Of a stretch of 64,000 nt of DNA, positions 16,347 through 25,512 are shown in pieces. Source of the DNA: Sphingomonas sp. CFBP 13720 (lineage in GTDB: Bacteria > Pseudomonadota > Alphaproteobacteria > Sphingomonadales > Sphingomonadaceae); contig NZ_JACYVA010000004.1 in NCBI RefSeq assembly GCF_014842075.1, forward strand, positions 62,001-126,000, written 5' to 3'. Under the pieces are notes generated by a model that searched no databases, had not been told where the DNA came from, and saw only the letters and a list, made by a program, of their open reading frames with translations. The position numbers were made by a program, and so were the translations under genes. The first letter of the stretch is position 1. Every line of letters starts with the position of its first letter.

Positions 16347-16358
16347 GATACCGGTTAC
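16347..16358. promoter_or_regulatory. Proximal LacI-type operator candidate before kduI
   Basis: The sequence GATACCGGTTAC matches the perfect palindrome GTAACCGGTTAC at 10 of 12 positions. CG-centred palindromes of this kind are bound by LacI-family sugar-acid regulators. It overlaps the leader just before the ribosome site of kduI, where a bound repressor would block transcription. No regulator gene is in the window. Confidence 0.45.
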
Positions 16359-16373
16359 CTGATGGAGAGAGCC

Positions 16374-17213
16374 ATGTTCGACCGCACCTATTACGCAACG
16401 CATCCCGATATGATGGAATGCGTTTCCAACGAGGAACTGCGCGACCGGTATCTGATCGAGGGGCTGTTCCGCGAAGGCGAATGCGTACTGAACTACACCC
16501 ATGCCGACCGGTTCGTGATCGGTGGCGTCGCAGTAGGCGCGACCCCGGTGAAGCTGCCCGCACAGACCGAGCCGAAGTCGGCGGCGGGGCATCCGTTCCT
16601 TGAGCGCCGTGAGATGGCGGTCGTCAATGTCGGTGAGGTCGAAGGCACGCTGACCGTCGACGGCGAAGTGTTCACGCTGGGCAACAAGGATTGCGTCTAC
16701 GTCACCATGGGTGCCAGCGACGTCGAGTTCAGCGGCGCGGGTGCACGTTTCTACATCGCGTCGTGTCCGGCGCATAAGGGCTTCACCACCCGCAAGCTGG
16801 GCATCGCCGATGCGAACGCGCTGGAGCGCGGCAGCCTTGAGGAATCGAACGAGCGGACGATCTATCAGCTCGTCATTCCCGGCGTGTGCGATTCGGCGCA
16901 GCTGGTCATGGGCCTGACGGTGCTGAAGCCGGGCAGCGTGTGGAACACGATGCCCCCGCACATCCACGAGCGTCGCAGCGAAATCTATTTCTACTTCGAA
17001 CTGCCCACCGACAACGACAAGGTGTTCCATTACATGGGCGAGGGCGAAGCCATGCGTCACATCGTGATGGGCAACGAGGAAGCGGTCATTTCGCCGCCCT
17101 GGTCGGTGCACATGGGTTCGGGCACCCGCGCCTATGCCTTCATCTGGGCGATGGCGGGCGAGAACCAGGATTACACCGACATGAACGTGCTGGATATCTG
17201 CCAGCTCGCATAA
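16374..17213 (+). CDS. kduI: 5-dehydro-4-deoxy-D-glucuronate isomerase KduI
   Basis: 279 residues from ATG 16374, which has GGAG six bases upstream; an ATG four codons earlier lacks such a site. The sequence matches KduI throughout ([32 protein letters not shown]). The C-terminal cupin half holds the metal ligands in [18 protein letters not shown] and [11 protein letters not shown]. The enzyme isomerises 5-keto-4-deoxyuronate, the product of pectin or alginate-like oligouronide breakdown, to 2,5-diketo-3-deoxygluconate for KduD. It is first in the kduI-kduD-kdgK operon. Confidence 0.97.
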   Translation: MFDRTYYATHPDMMECVSNEELRDRYLIEGLFREGECVLNYTHADRFVIGGVAVGATPVKLPAQTEPKSAAGHPFLERREMAVVNVGEVEGTLTVDGEVFTLGNKDCVYVTMGASDVEFSGAGARFYIASCPAHKGFTTRKLGIADANALERGSLEESNERTIYQLVIPGVCDSAQLVMGLTVLKPGSVWNTMPPHIHERRSEIYFYFELPTDNDKVFHYMGEGEAMRHIVMGNEEAVISPPWSVHMGSGTRAYAFIWAMAGENQDYTDMNVLDICQLA

Positions 17214-17219
17214 GGCTGC

Positions 17220-17296
17220 GTATCCCCGCGCAGGTGGGGATCCAGCGCCGCATGCGCGACGCCCGTGACACTGGATCCCCGCCTGCGCGGGGATAC
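17220..17296. repeat. Long palindromic repeat inside the kdu operon
   Basis: Two 26-base arms (17220-17245 and 17271-17296), inverted and identical at 25 of 26 positions, flank a 25-base spacer. The arm begins GTATCCCCGCGCAGG. Similar 'GGATCCCCGCCTGCGCGGGGA' units recur in many sphingomonad genomes, where they behave like REP elements. It sits between the kduI stop and the kduD ribosome site and could act as an mRNA-stability or attenuation hairpin. Confidence 0.9.
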
Positions 17297-17309
17297 GAGG
17301 AAGTACGAC

Positions 17310-18062
17310 ATGAACCCCTTCGACCTTAGCGGCCGCGTCGCGGCCATCACCGGCGCGAACACCGGCATCGGACAGGCGATCGCGCTGGCGCTGGCCGCCG
17401 CCGGTGCCGACGTGGCGCTGATCGGCCGCACGCCCGCCACCGACACCGCAGACAAGGCGCGCGCGCTGGGCCGCAAAGCGGAGATCGTATCGGCGGACCT
17501 GTCGACCATTGCCCCGGTCGCGGGCGTGGTGGAACAGACGATCGACACGCTGGGTGGCCTCGACATCCTGATCAACAACGCGGGTATCATCCGTCGCAAC
17601 GACAGTCTCGATTTCACCGAGGAAGATTGGGACGCGGTGATCGACACCAATCTGAAATCGGTGTTCTTCCTGTCGCAGGCGGCGGGGCGGCACATGGTGG
17701 CGCAGGGTCGCGGCAAGATCGTCAACATCGCATCGATGCTGACGTTTCAGGGCGGCGTGCGCGTGCCGAGCTATACCGCGTCCAAGTCGGGCATCGGCGG
17801 GCTGACCAAGCTGTTGGCGAACGAATGGGCGGCGAAGGGCGTGAACGTCAACGCGATCGCACCGGGCTATATCGCCACCAACAATACCGCCGCGTTGCAG
17901 GCCGACGAGACGCGCAACCGCCAGATCGTCGAGCGGATCCCGGCAGGGCGCTGGGGCGATGCCGGCGATCTGGGCGGTGCGGCGGTGTTCCTGTCGTCGT
18001 CCGCGTCGGATTACGTCAGCGGGCATATCCTTGCGGTCGATGGCGGGTGGCTGGCGCGATGA
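17310..18062 (+). CDS. kduD: 2-dehydro-3-deoxy-D-gluconate 5-dehydrogenase KduD (SDR)
   Basis: 250 residues. Classical short-chain dehydrogenase: cofactor motif TGANTGIG (14-21), NNAG (89-92), catalytic Ser142, Tyr155 and Lys159 (YTASK), and the C-terminal VDGGW. It reduces 2,5-diketo-3-deoxygluconate to KDG with NAD(P)H. GAGGAAG lies just before the start. Its position between kduI and kdgK supports KduD over a generic SDR. It overlaps kdgK by four bases. Confidence 0.95.
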   Translation: MNPFDLSGRVAAITGANTGIGQAIALALAAAGADVALIGRTPATDTADKARALGRKAEIVSADLSTIAPVAGVVEQTIDTLGGLDILINNAGIIRRNDSLDFTEEDWDAVIDTNLKSVFFLSQAAGRHMVAQGRGKIVNIASMLTFQGGVRVPSYTASKSGIGGLTKLLANEWAAKGVNVNAIAPGYIATNNTAALQADETRNRQIVERIPAGRWGDAGDLGGAAVFLSSSASDYVSGHILAVDGGWLAR

Positions 18063-19060
18063 TCCTGTGCTTCGGCGAACTGCTGCTGCGCCTCACCGCG
18101 CCCGGCCGCGAACTGCTGATGCAGACCGGGCGGTTCGACGTGCATGTCGGCGGGGCCGAAGCCAATGTCGCGGTGGGCCTGAGCAATCTGGGACATGCGA
18201 CGGCGATGGCCAGCGCGGTGCCGGACAGCCCGCTGGGCCGGGGTGCCGTGTCGGCATTGCGTGCGCAGGGCGTCGACTGTTCGCGCGTCGCCACGCGCGA
18301 CGGCCGGATGGGTCTGTATTTCCTGAGCGCCGGGGCGGGGCTGCGCGCGTCGGACATCGTGTACGACCGCGCGGGGTCGGGCTTTGCCATCGCGCCGGAG
18401 GATGCGTGGGATTGGGACACGCTGCTGGACGGCTGTACCCGGCTGCACCTGTCGGGCATCACCCCGGCGCTGGGCGACGCCACGGCGCGCGCCGCGATCG
18501 CGGCGGCTGAAGCGGCGAAGGCGCGGGGACTGACCGTGTCGTTCGACGGCAATTACCGTGCCCGGCTGTGGGACGCATGGGACAGCGATCCGCGCGCGGT
18601 GCTGACCCGGCTGGTCGGGCTGGCCGACCTGTTGTTCGGCAATCATCGTGACGTGTCGCTGTTGCTGGGCAAGGAATTTTCGGGCGACGGCGAGGATCGT
18701 CGGCGCGAGGCTGCCGACGCCGCGTTCGCCGCGTTCCCGAACCTGAAGCACATCGCATCGACCGCGCGGCATGTCGACGATGCCGATCGGCACCGGCTGT
18801 CGGCGCGGATCGATACTCCCGCCGGGTCGGTCCAGACGCAGGAAGTTGCGATATCGGGAATCGTCGACCGGATCGGCGGTGGTGACGCCTTTGCCAGCGG
18901 CGTGCTGCACGCGTTGATGTCGGGACAGGACGAAGCGACCGCCGCCAGCTGGGGGCTGGCCGTTGCCGCCCTCAAACATTCGCTGCCCGGCGACGCCAGC
19001 CTCTTCCGCCATGCCGATATCGAGGCGTTCCTTGAGGGCGGACTGGACGTCCGTCGGTAA
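18059..19060 (+). CDS. kdgK: 2-dehydro-3-deoxygluconate kinase (PfkB family)
   Basis: 333 residues starting at the ATGA overlap with kduD. Ribokinase-family signatures are present: N-terminal HVGGAEANVAVGLSNLG, FDGNYRARLW in mid-protein, and the anion-hole/catalytic motif IGGGDAFASGVLHAL near the C-terminus. The motif has Gly where GAGD is more usual, but the catalytic Asp is kept. It phosphorylates KDG to KDPG, which enters the Entner-Doudoroff pathway through KDPG aldolase, not encoded here. A GC-rich hairpin with CCGGGGAA arms follows at about 19101-19138. Confidence 0.93.
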   Translation: MILCFGELLLRLTAPGRELLMQTGRFDVHVGGAEANVAVGLSNLGHATAMASAVPDSPLGRGAVSALRAQGVDCSRVATRDGRMGLYFLSAGAGLRASDIVYDRAGSGFAIAPEDAWDWDTLLDGCTRLHLSGITPALGDATARAAIAAAEAAKARGLTVSFDGNYRARLWDAWDSDPRAVLTRLVGLADLLFGNHRDVSLLLGKEFSGDGEDRRREAADAAFAAFPNLKHIASTARHVDDADRHRLSARIDTPAGSVQTQEVAISGIVDRIGGGDAFASGVLHALMSGQDEATAASWGLAVAALKHSLPGDASLFRHADIEAFLEGGLDVRR

Positions 19061-19236
19061 GGCGCCGCGAAACCATCCGCGCCGACCGGTGTTGAACGCG
19101 CCGGGGAAAACAGGGTTCGGTCGTATGACCTTCCCCGGATCGGTACGCATCGCTCCGTTCGCCCGATGATCGCGCCGCTTGCGCGCTCATGGTGCGGCGG
19201 GCAAGGTTGCGACATAGGATGAGGGCAAGCGGTAGG

Positions 19237-21810
19237 ATGACGTCGAACGGCATGACCGATCAGGCCGCGAGCGACGACCGCCGCATTGCCCTTGAAATTG
19301 CCGGGATGGAAACGGGCACCGACCCGTTCGTGGCTGCGGTCCGCGCCACGCGCATGCCGATGATCATCACCAATCCCCGCCTGCCCGACAATCCGGTGGT
19401 GTTCGCCAACAATGCGTTCTGCCGGCTGACCGGATATGATCGCGACGAGATCGTCGGGCGCAATTGCCGTTTCCTTCAGGGCGAGGATACCGATCCGGTC
19501 GCGGTGGCCAAAATTCGGGAAGCGGTCGAGGAGGTGCGATCGGTCGAGGTCGACATCCGCAACTATCGCCGGACGGGCGAGCCGTTCTGGAACCGGTTGT
19601 TGCTGGCACCGGTCCATGACGCCGACAACCGGCTGGTCTATTTCTTCGCCAGTCAGGTGGACGTGACGCTTGAGCGCGAACGGCTGGCCGGGCTGGAGTC
19701 GAGCAATACCGCGCTGATGGCCGAGCTTGCCGGGCGGTTCCGCGAACAGGAAGAGCGCGAGCGCGAGATGCATTTCGCGCTGGAGGCCGGCCGGTTCGGG
19801 ACATGGACGCTGGACCGCGCGACCTGTGTGCTGACCACGTCCGACATCTGTCGCACCAATTGCGGGTATCCGGCCGATTATCCGCCGTCGCAGGCCGAGG
19901 TGCTGGGCATCGTCCATCGCGACGATCGTGCCGCGCTGATCGCGGCGGTCGAGGCCAGCTTTGGCGGCAAGGGGCTGGAGATCGAGTTCCGCATCCGCAC
20001 GGCCGGTGGCGAACGCCGCTGGATCGCCAGCCGTGGGCAACCGACGCGCGACCAGTCGGGGGAGGTCGTGCGGTTGACCGGCGTGTCGATCGACGTCACC
20101 GATTACAAGCGGCTGGAACAGATGCGCGGTGCGATGTCCGATCTGAACGACACGCTGCGCATGCTGGACGACCCGATCGAGATGGGCGTCGCGGCCTCAC
20201 GGATCATCGGCGAGGCGCTGGGCGTCGACCGGGTCGGCTACGGTCTGGTCGATCGCGAGGCGGAAACGATCACGATCGAGCGCGACTGGAATGCGCCGGG
20301 CGTGACGACGATCGCGGGCGTGCTGCATTTCCGCGATTATGGTAGCTATATCGAGGATCTGAAGCGGGGCGAAACCGCCGTGGTCGCCGACGCGCGGACC
20401 GATGCGCGGACCGCACATGGCGCGGCCGAACTGGAAGCGATCAACGCGCGGGCGTTCATCAACATGCCGCTGACCGAACAGAGCGGAATCGTGGCGCTGA
20501 TCTATGCCAATCACGGGGAGGCACGGACGTGGCGCGACGACGAGGTCGCGTTCATCCGCGAGGTCGCGGAGCGGACCCGTGCCGCCACCGAACGTCGCCG
20601 GGCCGAGCGCGAGCTGGCGGCGCTGGCCGCGTCGCTGGAGGAACAGGTGGCGGACCGGACCAACGCGCTGGTCACCGCACAGGACGCGCTGCGCCAGAGC
20701 CAGAAGATGGAGGCGATCGGTCAGCTGACCGGCGGGGTCGCGCATGATTTCAACAATTTGCTGACGATCGTCCGGTCATCGGTCGACCTGTTGCGCCAGC
20801 CGACGCTGACCGACGCGCGGCGCGAACGCTATCTGGGCGCGATCAGCGACACGGTCGACCGCGCGGCGCGACTGACCGGGCAGTTGCTGGCGTTCGCGAG
20901 GCGATCGGCGTTGCAGCCGACGGTGTTCGACGCCAACGATGCGATCGCCGCGCTGGGCGATATCGTGCGGACGCTGGCGGGATCGCGGATCGACGTCGTG
21001 CTGCGTCCCGGCGATCGTCCCGCGTATGTCGATGTCGATCCCAACCAGTTCGACACCGCGATCGTCAACATCGCCGCCAACGCCCGCGATGCGATGGCGG
21101 GGGAGGGGCGGCTGACGATCTCGGTCGACCGGATCGACGCCATTCCGGCGACCGCCACGCAGCCGGCGGTGCCGGGTGGCTATGTCGCGGTATCGATCGC
21201 CGATACCGGGTCGGGAATCGACGACGACACGCTGGCACGGATCTTCGAACCGTTCTTCACGACCAAGGGGCTGGGCAAGGGCACCGGGCTGGGGCTGAGC
21301 CAGGTATTCGGATTCGCCAAACAGTCGGGCGGCGAGATTCGCGCGACCAGCGTGCCGGGCGATACGGTGTTCACGCTGTACCTGCCCAACGTCGCCGCCC
21401 CGGAAGCACCTGCGCCCACGACGCGCGACGCCGACGGTGCGGTGGAGGGCGACGGGTTGCGCGTGCTGGTGGTCGAGGACAATGCCGACGTCGGATCGAC
21501 GACGTGTCAGGCGCTGGAGGCGATCGGTTTCGTCACGACGTCGGCCGGGCATGGACAGGCGGCGATCGACCGGATCGAGGCGACGCCGGATGCTTTCGAC
21601 ATCGTGTTCTCCGACGTGGTGATGCCGGGCATCGGCGGGCTGGAGCTGGGGGCGTATATCCGCGAGCGGTGGCCGGACCTGCCGGTGCTGCTGACCAGCG
21701 GCTATAGCGACGTGATCGCGCGGCACGGCACGATGGGGTTCGAACTGCTGCACAAGCCCTATACCATCGCGCTTCTGGCCGCCGCGCTGCGCCGGATCGC
21801 GGGACGCTGA
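19237..21810 (+). CDS. LOV-PAS-GAF hybrid histidine kinase (blue-light sensor candidate)
   Basis: About 857 residues; ATGs at 19219 and 19252 are alternative starts, none with a good ribosome site. Domain order: LOV (about 25-130) with the flavin-cysteine motif GRNCRFLQ (Cys77) and the conserved Asn, Asn and Gln in NYRR, FWN and ASQVDVT; PAS_3 (about 165-285); GAF (about 295-440); HisKA with GGVAHDFNNLLT (His503); HATPase with NIAANARDAM, DTGSGID and GTGLGLSQV; and a receiver with phospho-Asp793 (FSDVVMPG) and conserved Lys (LHKPY). No membrane segment, so cytosolic. All residues needed for flavin adduct formation are present, hence blue-light sensing is likely. The output pathway is unknown. 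Confidence 0.93.
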   Translation: MTSNGMTDQAASDDRRIALEIAGMETGTDPFVAAVRATRMPMIITNPRLPDNPVVFANNAFCRLTGYDRDEIVGRNCRFLQGEDTDPVAVAKIREAVEEVRSVEVDIRNYRRTGEPFWNRLLLAPVHDADNRLVYFFASQVDVTLERERLAGLESSNTALMAELAGRFREQEEREREMHFALEAGRFGTWTLDRATCVLTTSDICRTNCGYPADYPPSQAEVLGIVHRDDRAALIAAVEASFGGKGLEIEFRIRTAGGERRWIASRGQPTRDQSGEVVRLTGVSIDVTDYKRLEQMRGAMSDLNDTLRMLDDPIEMGVAASRIIGEALGVDRVGYGLVDREAETITIERDWNAPGVTTIAGVLHFRDYGSYIEDLKRGETAVVADARTDARTAHGAAELEAINARAFINMPLTEQSGIVALIYANHGEARTWRDDEVAFIREVAERTRAATERRRAERELAALAASLEEQVADRTNALVTAQDALRQSQKMEAIGQLTGGVAHDFNNLLTIVRSSVDLLRQPTLTDARRERYLGAISDTVDRAARLTGQLLAFARRSALQPTVFDANDAIAALGDIVRTLAGSRIDVVLRPGDRPAYVDVDPNQFDTAIVNIAANARDAMAGEGRLTISVDRIDAIPATATQPAVPGGYVAVSIADTGSGIDDDTLARIFEPFFTTKGLGKGTGLGLSQVFGFAKQSGGEIRATSVPGDTVFTLYLPNVAAPEAPAPTTRDADGAVEGDGLRVLVVEDNADVGSTTCQALEAIGFVTTSAGHGQAAIDRIEATPDAFDIVFSDVVMPGIGGLELGAYIRERWPDLPVLLTSGYSDVIARHGTMGFELLHKPYTIALLAAALRRIAGR

Positions 21811-21839
21811 CCCACGCGACCGTTCCCGCGCGCGGGTTC

Positions 21840-23003
21840 GTGCCGCTGTACGTGCTCGCCTATTGCGGGCTGTTCGTGGCGTTCATGCCGTTCGTATCGA
21901 TCCTGTTGCCGGTCAAGGTCGCGGCGGTCGATCCGGGGAACCGCGTCACGTTGCTGGGATGGGCGGTGCTGGGCGGCGCGGTGGTCGCCAGCATCGCCAA
22001 TATCGCGGCGGGGTGGTTGAGCGACCGGGGCTGGCGTCGCCATGGTACGCGCCGGCCATGGATCGCGCTGGGCCTGATCCTGATCGCGCTGGCGTTTGGT
22101 GCGGTGCATCGGGCGACGACCCCCGCGACGCTGCTGATCGCCGTCGCGGCGTGGCAGGTGGCGCTGAACCTGATGTTCGCGCCGATGGTCGCGGTGATCG
22201 CCGACGAGGTGCCCGACGACCGCAAGGGGCGGGTATCGGGATTGCTGGGCATGTCGCACCCGGTCGGCGTGCTGTCGGCGGCGGTGGTCACGCTGCCGCT
22301 GTTCGCCGGAGAAGCCGCGCGGTTCGTCGTCAACGTCGCGTTGTGCGTGGCGATGATCGCACCGTTCCTGCTGTTCGTGCGCGAACGCGGCGGCGGGGAC
22401 GGGGGGAGCGCGACTCCGGTACGGGCATCGACGCCGCGGTCGCGGGCGGACCTGTGGCGTGCATGGATCGCACGGCTGGCGATGCAGGCGGCGGGCAACG
22501 GGCTGACAGCCTATGCCTTTTTCCACTTCGCCGATCTGTGGCGCGGCGGCGGCGATCCCGCCGGGCCGGTCGCGCGGGCGATGGCGGTGGTAACTGGCGT
22601 CGCGATGGTCGCGACGATCGTCGCCGGGCGGATGTCCGACCGGGCGGGCGGGCGCAAGCCGTTCCTCGGTGGCGCGACGGCGGTGGTCGCGGCCGGGCTG
22701 GTCCTGATGGCATCGGCCAGCGGGTTCGGCATGGCGACGGTCGGCTATGGCATGGCGATGACCGGACTGTCGGTCTTCCTTGCACTGCATACCGCGCTGG
22801 CGATGCAGTTGCTGCCGTCGCCCGCCACGCGCGGACGCGATCTGGGCATATTGAACCTGACCAACACGCTGCCCGCCTGCGTGCCCCCGATCCTTGCCGC
22901 GATGGTGCCGGCGGGAACCGGGCTGGGCGCGGTGTTCGTCGTGCTGGCGGTGCTGGCGGTGGCGGGCGGGGCCGCCGCGCTGTCGATCCGGACGGAGCGC
23001 TGA
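21840..23003 (+). CDS. MFS transporter
   Basis: 387 residues from GTG 21840; about twelve membrane helices. MFS loop motifs are present: WLSDRGWRRHGTRRPWI after helix 2 and GRMSDRAGGRKPFLGG between helices 8 and 9, resembling the GPH-type sugar symporter and related groups. The frame stays open upstream to CTG 21807, which overlaps the kinase stop (CTGA). A start there would add a short N-terminus typical of relatives. The substrate is not deducible. Close coupling to the LOV kinase gene suggests one transcript. Confidence 0.85.
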   Translation: MPLYVLAYCGLFVAFMPFVSILLPVKVAAVDPGNRVTLLGWAVLGGAVVASIANIAAGWLSDRGWRRHGTRRPWIALGLILIALAFGAVHRATTPATLLIAVAAWQVALNLMFAPMVAVIADEVPDDRKGRVSGLLGMSHPVGVLSAAVVTLPLFAGEAARFVVNVALCVAMIAPFLLFVRERGGGDGGSATPVRASTPRSRADLWRAWIARLAMQAAGNGLTAYAFFHFADLWRGGGDPAGPVARAMAVVTGVAMVATIVAGRMSDRAGGRKPFLGGATAVVAAGLVLMASASGFGMATVGYGMAMTGLSVFLALHTALAMQLLPSPATRGRDLGILNLTNTLPACVPPILAAMVPAGTGLGAVFVVLAVLAVAGGAAALSIRTER

Positions 23004-23049
23004 GCGCGGTCGCGCGTTTGCAGCTATTCGTATTTCCGGGGAGCCGTTC

Positions 23050-23811
23050 ATGATCCGCCTGTTCCATGTCAGCGACGTTCATTTCGGCGCGGAGGACAAG
23101 GCGGCGCTCGCATGGTTCGGCGAAGCGGTCCGCCGGGAATTGCCCGACGCGATCATCATGACCGGCGACCTGACGATGCGCGCGCGCGCCGCCGAGTTCG
23201 AGGCGGCGGCGCAATGGTTGGAAAGTCTCGACCGGCCGGTGACGGTCGAAGTCGGCAATCACGACCTGCCGCTCTACAATCTGTTCGCGCGGTTCATCCG
23301 GCCGTATCGGCGGTACAAACGGCTGGAACGGATGATCGAGCGCCCGCTGGACATCAAGGGCGTCGCGATCGTGCCGCTGAAGACCACCGCGCGGTTCCAG
23401 TTACGCTGGGACTGGTCGAAGGGCTATGTCGGCAACAGCGGACTGGCGCGTACGCTCAAGCTGATCGAACGGGTGCCGGAAGGCGACCTGATCTTCATCG
23501 CCGCGCATCACCCATTGATCGATGTCGGCACCAAATCCAGCGGGGAAACGCGCAACGGCGCACGCGCGCTGGACGCGGTCGCAGCGGCCGGGGCGCATGC
23601 CGTGCTGTCGGGGCATGTCCACGATCCGTTCGATGTCGCGCATCGTAATGGCGACGCCACGCTGCGGATGATCGGCGCAGGCACGCTGTCGATGCGTACG
23701 CGCGACGATCCGCCGTCGTTCAACGAAATCCGGATCGAGGGCGGCAGGTTCGAGACGATCGCGCGCCGGATGGGTGCGCCGGACGAGGCGGTCACGGAAC
23801 GGGCGGGGTGA
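23050..23811 (+). CDS. Calcineurin-like metallophosphoesterase
   Basis: 253 residues. The five metallophosphoesterase blocks are visible: SDVHFG, TGDLT, GNHD, AAHHP and SGHVHDP, supplying the dinuclear metal ligands. No signal peptide, so cytosolic. Relatives act on cyclic nucleotides, phospholipid headgroups or nucleic acids; the substrate here is not known. It follows the MFS gene by 46 bases and is probably the last gene of that run. Confidence 0.9.
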   Translation: MIRLFHVSDVHFGAEDKAALAWFGEAVRRELPDAIIMTGDLTMRARAAEFEAAAQWLESLDRPVTVEVGNHDLPLYNLFARFIRPYRRYKRLERMIERPLDIKGVAIVPLKTTARFQLRWDWSKGYVGNSGLARTLKLIERVPEGDLIFIAAHHPLIDVGTKSSGETRNGARALDAVAAAGAHAVLSGHVHDPFDVAHRNGDATLRMIGAGTLSMRTRDDPPSFNEIRIEGGRFETIARRMGAPDEAVTERAG

Positions 23812-23887
23812 GGGGCACAGCCATCGTAACCGTGCGTGCGAGGTAGGGGCTTAAGGTAGCCGAAGACCGTATCGAAGCATCCCGCTA

Positions 23888-23940
23888 CGGTCCTTCGATA
23901 CGCCATTTCGACAAGCTCAATGGCTACTCAGGATGAACGG
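23888..23940. repeat. Dispersed sphingomonad-type intergenic repeat
   Basis: The segment holds CCTTCGATACGCC, TTCGACAAGCTCAATGG and CTCAGGATGAACGG in order. This is recognisably the widespread 'TTCGACAAGCTCAGGA' family of short intergenic repeats in proteobacterial genomes. The surrounding gap 23812-24045 contains nothing else I can support. Confidence 0.75.
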
Positions 23941-24045
23941 TGGGATGCGATCTTTCAACAGCGTGACCGGATGGACTTGAGGCCTGACCGACTTGGCACC
24001 GGACCGACTTGGCGCTGCCTGCTATCGGATGGCCCGATCCGCCGT

Positions 24046-24795
24046 TTACGACAGACGCTGTCCGATCAACGTGCCCTTGGTCCCGCGATTGACGAGTTCG
24101 AAGCGGAAATTCGGCCAACGCTTCCGCCAGCGTTGGGCGACGATCCGCTCGCCGGGGCGTGCGCCGTCGTCGAGCATCACGATGCCACCAACCGGCAGCC
24201 GGTCGAACAGCGTTTCCGCCGCGCCGCGCACGAACGGATGGATCGTCCATGGCGGGCCGTCGATCAGGAGCATGTCGACCTGATCGGGCAACGAGTCGAT
24301 GTCGTACCAGACCCCCGGCCAGTCGCCCGGCGACTCGACCAGTGGCGCGGCGCGCAGATCGGCCTTCACCCCATGTTCGGCGAGCCATTCGCGCGTCGCG
24401 TCGACGAAGCCGGCATGCTGGTCGAAGCTGATAAGCTGTCCACCGCCATGTTTGGCCAGTGCCGCACCGGTGACGAGACTGGACGCGCCGGTGCCAAGTT
24501 CGACGACGGTGCGCGGACGGTCGGCGGCGATGCGATCGACGATCAGCGAGAGATAGCCGGTATCGGCCTTCCAGCTACCCAGATTGGGCAGCGCGTCGGG
24601 GGCGAGGCCCAGATCGGCGATCAGCTTCGCCTTCACCGACCGCTTGCCGCCGGACAGGCTGCGCAACAGCCATGGCCACTGGATCGCGCCGAACGCGATG
24701 GTGAACAGCCGGTCGGACATGCTGCGCCGCAGTTCCTCGGGCCAAAGATCGGCATCGGCGAGGGGGAGCAGCGAAGTCTTGGCGCGCGATGTCAT
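24046..24795 (-). CDS. Class I SAM-dependent methyltransferase-like protein
   Basis: 249 residues from ATG 24795. A Rossmann-type methyltransferase core is seen: VVELGTGASSLVTGAAL (motif I), LISFDQHAGFVDATREWL, and VDMLLIDGPPW (motif IV), then LPVGGIVMLDDG. This layout resembles O-methyltransferase and class-24 family enzymes. The N-terminal 85 residues are helical and basic. The substrate is unknown. It is separated from rpsI by a terminator, so it is transcribed on its own. Confidence 0.8.
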   Translation of the reverse strand: MTSRAKTSLLPLADADLWPEELRRSMSDRLFTIAFGAIQWPWLLRSLSGGKRSVKAKLIADLGLAPDALPNLGSWKADTGYLSLIVDRIAADRPRTVVELGTGASSLVTGAALAKHGGGQLISFDQHAGFVDATREWLAEHGVKADLRAAPLVESPGDWPGVWYDIDSLPDQVDMLLIDGPPWTIHPFVRGAAETLFDRLPVGGIVMLDDGARPGERIVAQRWRKRWPNFRFELVNRGTKGTLIGQRLS

Positions 24796-24861
24796 TATGG
24801 TCTCGTTCCAGCGGCCGCCGGCGTGGCGGACCGGCCCTGCTACCCGGTTGCGCGCGAAACG

Positions 24862-24889
24862 AAAAGGGCGGCCCGTAACCGGACCGCCC
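24862..24889 (-). terminator. Intrinsic terminator of rplM-rpsI
   Basis: On the minus strand GGGCGG (24889-24884) pairs with CCGCCC (24871-24866), extended by CGG/CCG pairing around a TAAC-type loop, then TTTTC. The opposite side also has ATTTTT, so it may work in both directions. It lies about 60 bases after the rpsI stop. Confidence 0.8.
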
Positions 24890-24951
24890 CATTTTTCGGC
24901 AGTTCGACGCAAAGCGGGAACTTGCTGCCCCGCCAGACGTGTCCTGTCGCC

Positions 24952-25512
24952 TTAGCGCTTCGAGAACTGGAAGCTGCGACGGGCCTTCGCCTTGCCGTAC
25001 TTCTTACGCTCGACGGCGCGGCTGTCGCGGGTCAGGAACCCGGCGGCCTTCACCGGCGCACGCAGAACCGGCTCGTAGCGGGTCAGCGCCTGGCTGATGC
25101 CGTGCTTGACCGCGCCGGCCTGACCCGACAGGCCACCGCCCTTGACGGTGCAGATCACGTCATACGCACCGGTGCGGTCGGCGACGCCGAACGGCTGGTT
25201 GATGACGAGACGCAGCGTCGGACGTGCGAAATACACTTCCTGATCGCGGCCGTTGATCGTGATCTTGCCCGAACCGGGCTTCAGCCACACGCGGGCGACG
25301 GCGTCCTTGCGGCGGCCGGTCGCATAGGCGCGGCCATAGGCGTCGATTTCCTGCGCGCGCAGCGGCATGGTCGGACGCGGCGGTTCGACCGGTGCGACGG
25401 GAGCGTCTTCCCCGGCGACGTCGATCTGCGGCGCGGCCTGCGGAGCAGGCGCCGGTGCCTGCTGGCCCGTCAGGCCGGCGAGGTCGGAAAGGGACTGGCG
25501 GTTGTCGGACAT
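24952..25512 (-). CDS. rpsI: 30S ribosomal protein S9
   Basis: 186 residues. The C-terminal 130 residues are canonical S9: [26 protein letters not shown], then [19 protein letters not shown], and the basic tail RRSFQFSKR that reaches the P-site tRNA. About 55 extra N-terminal residues rich in Ala, Pro and Gln precede it, an extension common in sphingomonads and other alphaproteobacteria. Its ATG overlaps the rplM stop by one base (TAATG). Confidence 0.97.
   Translation of the reverse strand: MSDNRQSLSDLAGLTGQQAPAPAPQAAPQIDVAGEDAPVAPVEPPRPTMPLRAQEIDAYGRAYATGRRKDAVARVWLKPGSGKITINGRDQEVYFARPTLRLVINQPFGVADRTGAYDVICTVKGGGLSGQAGAVKHGISQALTRYEPVLRAPVKAAGFLTRDSRAVERKKYGKAKARRSFQFSKR

Noticed and set aside
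17627..18058. N-terminal extension of the KDG kinase through the kduD gene
   Set aside because: The kinase family starts at the Met overlapping the kduD stop; the upstream frame is a shadow.
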